Positions 1-5,611 of a stretch of DNA of 6,957 nucleotides are shown in pieces (the first letter of the stretch is position 1; every line of letters begins with the position of its first letter). The position numbers were made by a program, and so were the translations under genes. The notes beneath the pieces are model-generated. The model saw only the letters and a list, made by a program, of their open reading frames with translations, was not told the DNA's origin and did no database searches. Source of the stretch: Candidatus Parcubacteria bacterium. Lineage in GTDB: Bacteria > Patescibacteriota > Patescibacteriia > Patescibacteriales > UBA12075. Location: positions 1 to 6,957 of the forward strand of contig JAGLNE010000042.1 of assembly GCA_023139655.1 (NCBI GenBank). Reading direction: 5' to 3'.

Positions 1-1649
1 ATAAAATGTGGCAGCATTTTGAGTCTGGCGCGACCGGTGTGCTTTTGGTCGGTCCGCCAGGAGTAGGGAAGAAGACGATCATTGACGGCATTGCCCAACT
101 AATGGTGCGGGAAAATGTACCTAAATTCCTTCAAGATAAGCGTTTGGTTGAGGTTGACGCGGCCAGATTAATAAGCGGAGCCGATCCGGCTCAGGCCCAA
201 GGACGATTGCTGCGTATTATTGATGAGGTCCGGATGGCCGGAAATATTGTGTTATTTTTTAATAATATTGAGAATATGATCGGCATTACTTCAGGCGGCG
301 AGCAGAGTTTGGATTTGGCTGAAGTTTTGGCCAGTGCCCTGGAACGTCGGCAGATATTCTGTCTGGCGGCTGCCAGCCAGGAGAATTATAATAAATACAT
401 TGAGGGTAAGAGTCTGGGGCAGGTAATGGAAATGGTGGAAGTAGCAGAACCGGAAGGGAACCAGGTAATTCAGATAATTGAGAGCAAGATCGGCTATTTT
501 GAAGGTAAATACAAGGTTTATTTTTCTTATAACGCGATTGAGCAGGTAATTAAACTCTCCAGCCAATACATCCATGATAAGTATTTACCGGAAAAGGCGA
601 TTAGGCTCTTGGAGTTGGTCGCTGTGCGTGTATCTAAGGACAAAGGTGAGCATGCCTTGGTAAGCAAAGACGATATTGCGGCCGTGATTAGTGAGGAAAC
701 AAATATCCCGGTAACCAAGATCGGCGTAAACGAGGGCAAGCAGCTCCTCGAGCTGGAAGACAATATCCATAAGCGGATGATTAACCAGGGAGAGGCGGTT
801 CACCAGGTGTCAGCCAGCCTTAGGCGGGCGCGCACTCAGCTGCGCGAAGGCAAGCGCCCAATCGCTAATTTTCTTTTTCTTGGTCCGACCGGTGTTGGTA
901 AGACCGAGCTGGCCAAGTCGGTGGCCGAGATATATTTTGGCGACGAGGATTATATGATCCGGGTAGATATGAGCGAATACCAGCACCCGGACAGCGTTCA
1001 AAAGATGATCGGCGACGCGCAAGGGGCTAAAGGTTATTTGACTGAAGCGGTTCGTCAGCGCCCTTTTGCCTTGGTTCTGCTTGATGAGATAGAAAAGGCA
1101 CACCCGGATATTCTTAATTTGTTTTTGCAAGTAATGGATGACGGGCGTTTAACTGATGGGCAGGGCCGGACGATTGATTTTACCAATGCTATTATTATCG
1201 CTACCAGTAACGCCGGCGCTATCTTTATCCAGGAGCAGATATTTAAGGGTAAACATATTGATGATTTTAAAGATGCTTTGATAAATGATTATTTAATTAA
1301 GATGATGCGTCCGGAGCTGGTAAACCGTTTTGACGGGGTAATAGTATTCTCACCACTTAGTATGGAAAATGTAGTTGATATCACCCGTTTAATGCTTAAG
1401 CAAATAGAAAAAATGCTTGAGCCTAAAGGTATTGGCCTGCGCGCCGAGGAAGAGGGGATTAGAGCTTTAGCCAAAGAAGGTTTTGACCCCAAATTTGGCG
1501 CCCGCCCGCTTAGGCGTTTGCTGCAGGAGCGAGTAGAAGACGAAATTGCCAATTATATATTACTGGGTAATCTTAAGCGCCGCGATGTAGTTGTAATCGA
1601 CGAAAACGCCAAAGTGAGTATAGAAAAAGGAAAAAAGATTTTGGAATAA
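1..1649 (+). CDS. Clp/Hsp100 AAA+ unfoldase (ClpA/ClpC-like), 5' end outside the window
   Basis: This is an ATP-driven protein unfoldase or disaggregase with two AAA+ domains. The reading frame is open to the left edge, and the ATG at 6 lies only about 15 residues before the first Walker A, so it is internal and the N-terminal region is missing. Numbering from that Met, domain 1 has Walker A GPPGVGKKT (16-24), but its Walker B is FFNNIE (84-89), with Asn-Asn where Asp-Glu is expected. The usual Arg-finger segment (family ERRF) is also not visible. Domain 2 looks catalytically intact: Walker A GPTGVGKT (293-300), Walker B LVLLDE (356-361), sensor 1 TSN (400-402), Arg finger in NRFD (440-443) and sensor 2 GARPLRR (498-504). 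No middle coiled-coil domain separates the two, unlike ClpB or ClpC. No clear IGF/VGF-type ClpP-docking loop is seen, so a ClpP partner is unproven. The family is certain; the subtype is not. Confidence 0.93.
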   Translation, partial: KMWQHFESGATGVLLVGPPGVGKKTIIDGIAQLMVRENVPKFLQDKRLVEVDAARLISGADPAQAQGRLLRIIDEVRMAGNIVLFFNNIENMIGITSGGEQSLDLAEVLASALERRQIFCLAAASQENYNKYIEGKSLGQVMEMVEVAEPEGNQVIQIIESKIGYFEGKYKVYFSYNAIEQVIKLSSQYIHDKYLPEKAIRLLELVAVRVSKDKGEHALVSKDDIAAVISEETNIPVTKIGVNEGKQLLELEDNIHKRMINQGEAVHQVSASLRRARTQLREGKRPIANFLFLGPTGVGKTELAKSVAEIYFGDEDYMIRVDMSEYQHPDSVQKMIGDAQGAKGYLTEAVRQRPFALVLLDEIEKAHPDILNLFLQVMDDGRLTDGQGRTIDFTNAIIIATSNAGAIFIQEQIFKGKHIDDFKDALINDYLIKMMRPELVNRFDGVIVFSPLSMENVVDITRLMLKQIEKMLEPKGIGLRAEEEGIRALAKEGFDPKFGARPLRRLLQERVEDEIANYILLGNLKRRDVVVIDENAKVSIEKGKKILE

Positions 1650-1682
1650 ATCCAGCACCAACATGGAAAGGTGGTGCTGGAT
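1650..1682. other. Perfect 11-bp hairpin just after the clp stop codon
   Basis: Bases 1650-1660 (ATCCAGCACCA) are exactly complementary to 1672-1682, with an 11-nt loop. The hairpin starts one base after the TAA of the Clp gene. On the + strand it is followed by seven A, not T, so it is not a canonical rho-independent terminator for clp. It may define or protect the 3' end of the clp mRNA. On the minus strand a T-rich stretch follows, after a short gap, so it could also act as a backup terminator for the convergent minus-strand gene. Confidence 0.6.
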
Positions 1683-1732
1683 AAAAAAACCGCCCGGTAA
1701 CTACGAATGTAAATTATAGTAGTATGCGGGCG
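1683..1732 (-). terminator. Rho-independent terminator of the minus-strand gene
   Basis: Read on the minus strand, CGCCCG pairs with CGGGCG. After a 3x3 internal loop, a second 5-bp stem (ACTAC with GTAGT) follows, with a 14-nt loop. A run of seven T comes immediately after, at plus-strand 1683-1689. It lies about 10 nt beyond the stop of the minus-strand reading frame at 1743. The G+C-rich lower stem plus T-run on one strand only gives the direction. Confidence 0.8.
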
Positions 1733-1742
1733 ATTAGGCAAC

Positions 1743-2018
1743 TTAAAATTTTTCAAAAGTGAGTTTTGTCCCGGCAAGATGGACCAGTAGGTCGAATTTT
1801 TTCGGCCATTTTTTAGCTTTTTCTAGCTCAATCATATCTAATAATACGATTTCAACTTGGCATCCTTTTTTGCACATAAAGTTAAACACCCAGTTAGTGG
1901 TTGAGCCATGTTTTTTACTGACTAGGATTACTTTTTTGCAGTCAGCAAGTACTATGCTCAGCTTGGGAAGATCTTGTTTGTCGTTTTTTTAACCTTTTAG
2001 ATTTTTCTTTTTTGCCAA
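1743..2018 (-). pseudogene. Small alpha/beta protein gene interrupted by an in-frame TAA at codon 10
   Basis: On the minus strand a TTG at 2018-2016 lies 9 nt after a strong SD (AGGAGG) and begins MAKKKNLKG. The next codon is TAA (1991-1989), but the same frame then stays open for 81 codons to TAA at 1745-1743. The downstream peptide looks like a real protein. It has a beta-alpha-beta-alpha-beta pattern: strand VILVS, helix with HGSTTNW, strand VEIVLLD, a Lys-rich helix, then strand DLLVHLAG. A consensus promoter lies upstream and a terminator downstream, so the unit is complete apart from the stop. One base change (for example CAA to TAA) would explain it. Recent inactivation, a base-call error and stop readthrough are all possible. 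The first in-frame ATG (1877) is codon 48, so a short product would lack the first strand. I do not recognise the family with confidence; a resemblance to DUF2325-type proteins is only an impression. Confidence 0.6.
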
Positions 2019-2027
2019 AATTTGTTT

Positions 2028-2033
2028 CCTCCT
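2028..2033 (-). promoter_or_regulatory. Strong Shine-Dalgarno site fixing the TTG start of the minus-strand gene
   Basis: The minus strand reads AAGGAGG followed by a 9-nt spacer and TTG. It is the only strong ribosome-binding site seen in the window. It decides the TTG at 2018 as the start, even though that start leads to a stop nine codons later. Confidence 0.75.
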
Positions 2034-2069
2034 TTTTTGGAATTAATAATATTTTGTTTTTGATACTTA

Positions 2070-2098
2070 ATTATACTTAATAAATATAAATTTGTCAA
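2070..2098 (-). promoter_or_regulatory. Perfect sigma-70-type promoter on the minus strand
   Basis: The minus strand carries TTGACA (plus 2093-2098), a 17-nt spacer and TATAAT (plus 2070-2075): both hexamers are exact consensus at the optimal spacing. Transcription would start near 2063, giving a leader of about 45 nt before the TTG at 2018. The -35 box ends 3 nt before the GTG start of the divergent transferase gene, so RNA polymerase bound here would cover that gene's 5' region. Confidence 0.85.
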
Positions 2099-2101
2099 TA
2101 G

Positions 2102-3187
2102 GTGGGTGAATATCAGGTGTTTATTTTAATATTTTTAGCTAGTTTAGCCTTGGCCGCGGGGCTAGGGCTTTTTATCATTCCCTTGGCTAGGAAATTGGGA
2201 ATTGTTGATCAGCCAAATAAGGAGCGGAAAATTCATATTAAACCAACGCCGCTTATGGGTGGGCTGGCTATTTTTTTCGCTTTTTTTATTGTGCTTTATT
2301 TCATTCGGAATTTAATCCTTTCCGGTAATCTGGAAACCGGGCATTGGCTGGGTTTTTTCTTGGGCGGACTGGTGTTAATGATCGGCGGTATTTTGGACGA
2401 CAAATATAATCTTAGCCCCTTAAAACAGCTTCTTTTCCCGCTCTTGGCCGCCATCTTGGTAGTGGCCGGCGGGGTAGAGATTCAAAAGATATCAAACCCA
2501 TTAGGCGGTTTTTTAAATATGGGTGCTTTGGAGATCCCGCTATTTACTTGGAACGGCGTGGTTCGGAGTTTTGTAATAATATCTGACACGATAATAATCC
2601 TTTGGCTGATGGGTATGATGTACACTACTAAGTTGCTGGACGGAGTGGACGGTTTGGTTAGCGGCATGGTGGCGATCGGCGCTTTTATAATATTTCTTTT
2701 TACCATGACCACCCAGTACTTCCAACCGGATATTGGTGTGGCCTCGCTTGCCTTGGCCGGAGCCGCGATCGGGTTTTTAATTTTAAACTGGCATCCGGCT
2801 AAAATATTTCTTGGCGACGGCGGCTCCTTATTCCTTGGCTACGCCCTGGGGGTGCTGGCCATAATTTCCGGCGGGAAGATTGCGATTGCCTTACTTATTA
2901 TGGGCATCCCAATCATGGATGTGGCCTGGACCATTGGCCGGCGCCTTCGGGCCGGTAAGAATCCGTTCAAATTCGCGGACCGACAGCATTTGCACTTTCG
3001 CGTCCTGGATTTGGGCTTAACGCAGAGGCAGACGGTTTTAATTTATTACGGAATAGCGGCCGTGTTTGGCCTCTCCGCTCTTTTCCTCCAGAGCCTGGGC
3101 AAGCTGATTGCTGTTGGAGCGATGGTTTGTTTAATGCTTTTCATTGTCCTTGTTTTTGCCTACATAGAAAAACATAATGGTAAGTAG
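2102..3187 (+). CDS. WecA/TagO/MraY-family polyprenyl-phosphate sugar-1-phosphate transferase
   Basis: This integral membrane enzyme (glycosyltransferase family 4) moves a sugar-1-phosphate, usually GlcNAc-1-P, from a UDP-sugar to undecaprenyl phosphate on the cytoplasmic face. This is the first step of lipid-linked glycan, O-antigen or teichoic acid synthesis. The 361-residue length and roughly ten hydrophobic segments fit. Motifs in order are DQPNKERKIH (36-45) then PLMGG, typical of WecA/TagO rather than MraY; the Mg-binding DD pair (99-100) in GGILDDKYNLSP; LLDGVDGL (178-185); the FLGDGGS loop (236-242); GIPIMD (268-273); and DRQHLHF (293-299). Two residues are unusual: Lys177 stands where NxxDGxDGL has Asn, and Phe299 replaces the last His of the HxHH motif. 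The start is uncertain: GTG 2102 has no SD, and GTG 2117 has a weak GGTGGG upstream. The sugar substrate cannot be told from sequence. Confidence 0.9.
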   Translation: MGEYQVFILIFLASLALAAGLGLFIIPLARKLGIVDQPNKERKIHIKPTPLMGGLAIFFAFFIVLYFIRNLILSGNLETGHWLGFFLGGLVLMIGGILDDKYNLSPLKQLLFPLLAAILVVAGGVEIQKISNPLGGFLNMGALEIPLFTWNGVVRSFVIISDTIIILWLMGMMYTTKLLDGVDGLVSGMVAIGAFIIFLFTMTTQYFQPDIGVASLALAGAAIGFLILNWHPAKIFLGDGGSLFLGYALGVLAIISGGKIAIALLIMGIPIMDVAWTIGRRLRAGKNPFKFADRQHLHFRVLDLGLTQRQTVLIYYGIAAVFGLSALFLQSLGKLIAVGAMVCLMLFIVLVFAYIEKHNGK

Positions 3188-3199
3188 AAATCTTTTTAC

Positions 3200-3370
3200 T
3201 CCCACGAATCAGCGAATCCTTTTACAAATTTACGAATACATATCTGTCATTCTGATTCCGCGTAGCGGGAGAAGAATCTCGCTGTCTCAGCAATCACGGG
3301 ATCCTTCGCTCCGCTCAGGATGACATTCGCCTATTTGTAAATTCGTAAAAGGATTCGTTGATTCGTGGGA
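3200..3370. repeat. Nested palindrome: 39-bp outer arms around an inner palindromic element
   Basis: The outer arms 3200-3238 and 3332-3370 are inverted copies matching at 36 of 39 positions. In + strand RNA two of the three differences become G-U pairs. Inside, 3245-3255 (TGTCATTCTGA) pairs with 3315-3325 (TCAGGATGACA) through 11 positions including one U-G, and the sequence further in is also roughly self-complementary. The whole gap between the transferase and VanZ genes can fold into one long hairpin. The outer right arm ends 7 nt before the VanZ ATG and includes its only SD-like bases (GGGA). No T-run follows, so it is not a classic terminator. The inner part looks like an interspersed REP- or MITE-type element. 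Confidence 0.85.
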
Positions 3371-3377
3371 AATTATT

Positions 3378-3740
3378 ATGAATAAATACCTCAGATACTA
3401 TTTATTAATCAACTGGTTATTTTTTATTTTAATTGTAACCGGTTTTCCGACTTTGCCTTATGACGGCACAGTGATTAGCTGGCATGATAAGATATTCCAT
3501 ATTCTGCTTTTTGGTGTGTTGGCCTATTTAATTCTTTACAGTTTGGCACCGCATAAAATAGCTATTAAAACAAGTATTTTGATAGCTTGTTTTTTTTCCG
3601 CCCTGGCTTCTGTTGGTGTGGAAATAATGCAACGCTATGTACCGGGCCGGACAGTAAGTGAATATGATTTTTTAGCCGGCTTGATCGGCATTATAATTTT
3701 TGTGCTTTTTTATTATGTTAGAAAAGAAAAGAAAATCTAA
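3378..3740 (+). CDS. VanZ-family small membrane protein
   Basis: This is a 120-residue inner-membrane protein with about four hydrophobic segments (near 8-22, 38-56, 62-80 and 97-113) and a basic C-terminal tail. It carries the VanZ-like signature: DKIFH (37-41) at the start of the second segment, then E82, Q85 and YVPGR (87-91), followed by S-x-YD (94-97) before the last segment. VanZ was named for low-level teicoplanin resistance, but most members, especially isolated ones like this, have no proven role. An envelope function is the usual guess, and the glycan-lipid transferase upstream fits loosely. The start is ATG with only a weak GGGA upstream, inside the arm of the palindrome. The C-terminal 26 nt overlap the queH start, suggesting translational coupling. 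Confidence 0.85.
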   Translation: MNKYLRYYLLINWLFFILIVTGFPTLPYDGTVISWHDKIFHILLFGVLAYLILYSLAPHKIAIKTSILIACFFSALASVGVEIMQRYVPGRTVSEYDFLAGLIGIIIFVLFYYVRKEKKI

Positions 3741-4263
3741 ACTGCTTCTGCACATCTGCTGTGTTGGCTGCGGCGTAGCGATTATGAAAGAATTAAAAGG
3801 TGATTATCAACTCACCCTTTATTTTTATAATCCAAATATTTTTCCAAAAGAAGAATATAATAAGCGGCTTATGGAAGCCAAGCGGATTGCGAGTGAGCTT
3901 GGGCTTGATTTAATTGCTGAGGATTATAATCATAAGTCTTGGCTTAAACTGGTCAGGGGTTATGAGAAAGACCCGGAAAGGGGAGAGCGCTGCCGAATTT
4001 GTTATAAGGATCGGCTTAAGCAAACGGCGGCTAAGGCTAAGGAGCTTGGTTTTGATAGTTTTACCACCACTCTTACGGTAAGTCCGCATAAGGACGCTAA
4101 GGCAATTATTACGCTTGGTAATGATTTGGTCAATAAGTACTCGCTTAAATTTCTGGATCAAGATTTTAAAAAACAAGATGGCTTTAAGAAGGCCTGCGCT
4201 CTTTCTAAAGAGTTAAACTTGTATCGTCAGGAGTACTGCGGTTGCGAATTTAGCATGAAATAA
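3715..4263 (+). CDS. queH: Epoxyqueuosine reductase QueH
   Basis: QueH catalyses the last step of queuosine synthesis, reducing epoxyqueuosine to queuosine at wobble position 34 of tRNAs for Asp, Asn, His and Tyr. It is the unrelated alternative to QueG. From ATG 3715 the protein has 182 residues, within the usual range. All hallmark cysteines of the iron-sulfur enzyme are present: LLHICCVGC (C15, C16, C19), ERCRICYKDRL (C93, C96) and the C-terminal YCGC (C175, C177). The conserved stretch TTTLTVSPHKD (118-127) and FKKQDGFKKA also match the family. I prefer ATG 3715 to the earlier TTG at 3700 because the latter adds only five hydrophobic codons. Neither has an SD. The start lies within the VanZ reading frame in another phase, so the gene is probably co-transcribed with and coupled to it. 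No other queuosine gene is in the window. Confidence 0.93.
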   Translation: MLEKKRKSKLLLHICCVGCGVAIMKELKGDYQLTLYFYNPNIFPKEEYNKRLMEAKRIASELGLDLIAEDYNHKSWLKLVRGYEKDPERGERCRICYKDRLKQTAAKAKELGFDSFTTTLTVSPHKDAKAIITLGNDLVNKYSLKFLDQDFKKQDGFKKACALSKELNLYRQEYCGCEFSMK

Positions 4264-4276
4264 CAGTATTAATTAT

Positions 4277-4361
4277 CAATTTTCAGTGACCCAATTATCA
4301 ATTAGTTAATTAACCAATTAGTCAATTGATCATTGATTGATAATTGGGTTACTGATAATTG
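4277..4361. repeat. AT-rich inverted repeat (26-bp arms) between queH and pilT
   Basis: The arms 4277-4302 and 4336-4361 are inverted copies matching at 24 of 26 positions. One difference becomes a G-U pair in + strand RNA and the other is a U-U mismatch. The 33-nt middle is made of further TCAATT/AATTGA-like pieces that can pair partly with one another. It lies 14 nt after the queH stop and just upstream of the pilT promoter. No T-run follows directly, so terminator activity is possible but not evident. Confidence 0.8.
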
Positions 4362-4388
4362 TAAATTTGAGACTAATAATGTTATAAT
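4359..4388 (+). promoter_or_regulatory. Putative sigma-70-type promoter for the PilT-like gene
   Basis: A perfect -10 box TATAAT lies at 4383-4388. The best -35 is TTGTAA at 4359-4364 (4 of 6 matches) with an 18-nt spacer. Its first bases belong to the right arm of the preceding palindrome. Transcription would start near 4395, leaving a leader of about 18 nt with no SD before ATG 4413. Confidence 0.6.
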
Positions 4389-4412
4389 ATAGATAACTTA
4401 ATATTTATCCCC

Positions 4413-5456
4413 ATGGAATTAGATTATTATTTTAAAGAGGCAATTAAGCGAAATGCTTCTGATCTGCATTTAGTTGAAGGCTCCGTACCTTCACTTCGGA
4501 TTTATGGTGAACTTATCAAAATGAACGAAGCCCCGATACCGCCCGGTGAGTTAAAATACGCGGTTTATCGGGAGATTGATAAAAAAACCAGAGATCGTTT
4601 TGAGCGTAAGCGCGACGTTGATTTATCAATGGAGTTTTACGGTAATCGTTTCCGGGTCAATCTCCATTATCAGCGGGACTGTATCGGTCTGGCAGCCCGT
4701 TTGGTCGTGATGAATATTCCTCGGCCTGATGAGATCGGGTTTACCGAAACCATGTATCGCTTCACTCATTTGCGTGATGGGTTAATTTTGGTAACCGGAC
4801 CATCAGGGGTTGGTAAATCAACCACTTTGGCGGTGATGCTGGATTTGATAAATTCCGAACGGCGATCGCATATTATTACGATTGAAGATCCGATAGAATA
4901 TGTTTTTGAAGAAAAACAAAGCATTATTGAACAGCGCCAACTAGGCAGTGACACAATCAGTTTCGCGGATGCCCTTAAATACGCGCTTAGACAAGACCCA
5001 AACGTGATTATGGTCGGAGAAATGCGGGACCTGGAAACAATGTCTGCTGCTTTGACCGCCGCCAAGACCGGGCATTTGGTGCTGTCTACTCTGCATACGA
5101 CAACGGCAGCGGAAACGATTGAACGGATTATCGATTATTTTCCGATCCAGAACCATCAGCAGGTAGCCCATCAGTTGGCCTCGGTACTCCGGGCGGTGGT
5201 TGCCCAGCAATTATTGCCCCGAAAGGACGGCGGCTTGGTGGTAGCTAGGGAAATACTTATAAATAATACGGCCATAGCCAACCAGATCCGGCATGGGCAG
5301 TACGAGCAGATTCAAACAGTCATTCAGACCGGAGCCAGAGAAGGAATGATAACTATGAATAAGTCAATTGATCACTTGTTGGCCCGTGGAATAATATCCA
5401 ACCATACAGCTAGGAATAGAAAGCGCGACATGGAAACCAAAGCCGTCTATTATTAG
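4413..5456 (+). CDS. pilT: PilT-like type IV pilus retraction ATPase
   Basis: This hexameric cytoplasmic motor ATPase of the PilT/GspE superfamily normally drives pilus retraction at the inner-membrane base of a type IV pilus. The 347-residue length is standard. An N-terminal PAS-like domain opens with the family motif ASDLHL (15-20). The core follows: Walker A GPSGVGKS (129-136), Asp box TIEDPIEY (156-163), Walker B IMVGEMRD (199-206) with catalytic Glu203, and His box HLVLSTLHT (221-229). The wording GEMRDLET marks PilT rather than the assembly ATPase PilB. The PilT-type C-terminal motif AIRNLIRE is altered here to AIANQIR (287-293), and IQTG plus GMITMN follow as in PilT. It ends with two tandem TAG codons. 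No pilin, PilB or PilC lies in the window, so the motor is encoded alone here. The palindrome and promoter upstream suggest its own transcript. Confidence 0.93.
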   Translation: MELDYYFKEAIKRNASDLHLVEGSVPSLRIYGELIKMNEAPIPPGELKYAVYREIDKKTRDRFERKRDVDLSMEFYGNRFRVNLHYQRDCIGLAARLVVMNIPRPDEIGFTETMYRFTHLRDGLILVTGPSGVGKSTTLAVMLDLINSERRSHIITIEDPIEYVFEEKQSIIEQRQLGSDTISFADALKYALRQDPNVIMVGEMRDLETMSAALTAAKTGHLVLSTLHTTTAAETIERIIDYFPIQNHQQVAHQLASVLRAVVAQQLLPRKDGGLVVAREILINNTAIANQIRHGQYEQIQTVIQTGAREGMITMNKSIDHLLARGIISNHTARNRKRDMETKAVYY

Positions 5457-5480
5457 TAGTACGTTTTAAGACATTTAAGC

Positions 5481-5550
5481 ATCTGCGTAAAATCTGCGTT
5501 TTGATCCGCGTTAAATCCGCGGATTGTACGCAGATCAATACGCTGATATA
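5481..5550. repeat. Cluster of short ATCYGCGT units, direct and inverted
   Basis: Four direct units start at 5481 (ATCTGCGTAAA), 5492 (ATCTGCGTTTTG), 5504 (ATCCGCGTTAA) and 5515 (ATCCGCGG), spaced 11-12 nt apart. Two inverted units follow (TACGCAGATC, 5527-5536, and ATACGCTGAT, 5539-5548), so the stretch can fold into alternative hairpins. It fills most of the gap between pilT and the next gene. Nothing in it looks like a promoter or a coding region. Confidence 0.75.
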
Positions 5551-5577
5551 ACCCTTCGACAAGCTCAGGACAGGCGC
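5551..5577. repeat. Interspersed repeat fragment with core CCTTCG-N4-GCTCAGGA
   Basis: The 18-nt core at 5553-5570 matches 3303-3320, in the inner palindrome before VanZ, at 14 of 18 positions: both ends are identical and the four central bases differ. The same kind of sequence (CTTCGACAAGCTCAGGA) is known to me as a common dispersed intergenic motif in many bacterial assemblies; that is recollection, not a search. Here only one half of the palindrome is present. Confidence 0.6.
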
Positions 5578-5611
5578 GGAAAATAGTTATTAGGTATTAA
5601 AATATGAGAAT

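Noticed and set aside
291..1552. Several minus-strand open frames of 70-106 codons within clp
   Set aside because: They lie opposite strongly conserved Clp coding sequence and show no start signals or recognisable domains.
1650..1690. Hairpin 1650-1682 as a rho-independent terminator of clp
   Set aside because: It is followed by A7, not T, on the + strand. The T-run belongs to the opposite strand and to the next hairpin.
1759..1992. 77-codon + strand open frame in the gap after clp
   Set aside because: It is the antisense shadow of the minus-strand gene. It has no SD or promoter, and its composition (runs of Phe, Ser and Leu) is typical of reverse-complemented coding sequence.
1989..2015. 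Programmed -1 frameshift at A AAA AAG just after the TTG start
   Set aside because: The slippery heptamer is present (plus 2007-2013), but the -1 frame stops at TGA about 21 codons later. The long downstream frame is in phase with the TTG, so a frameshift does not rescue it. The +1 frame also stops quickly.
3700..3714. TTG 3700 as the queH start
   Set aside because: It adds only CFFI-type residues copied from the VanZ membrane segment in another frame and has no SD. ATG 3715 gives a normal family N-terminus.
5481..5577. CRISPR array
   Set aside because: Units are only about 8 nt at 11-12 nt spacing, without spacers or cas genes.
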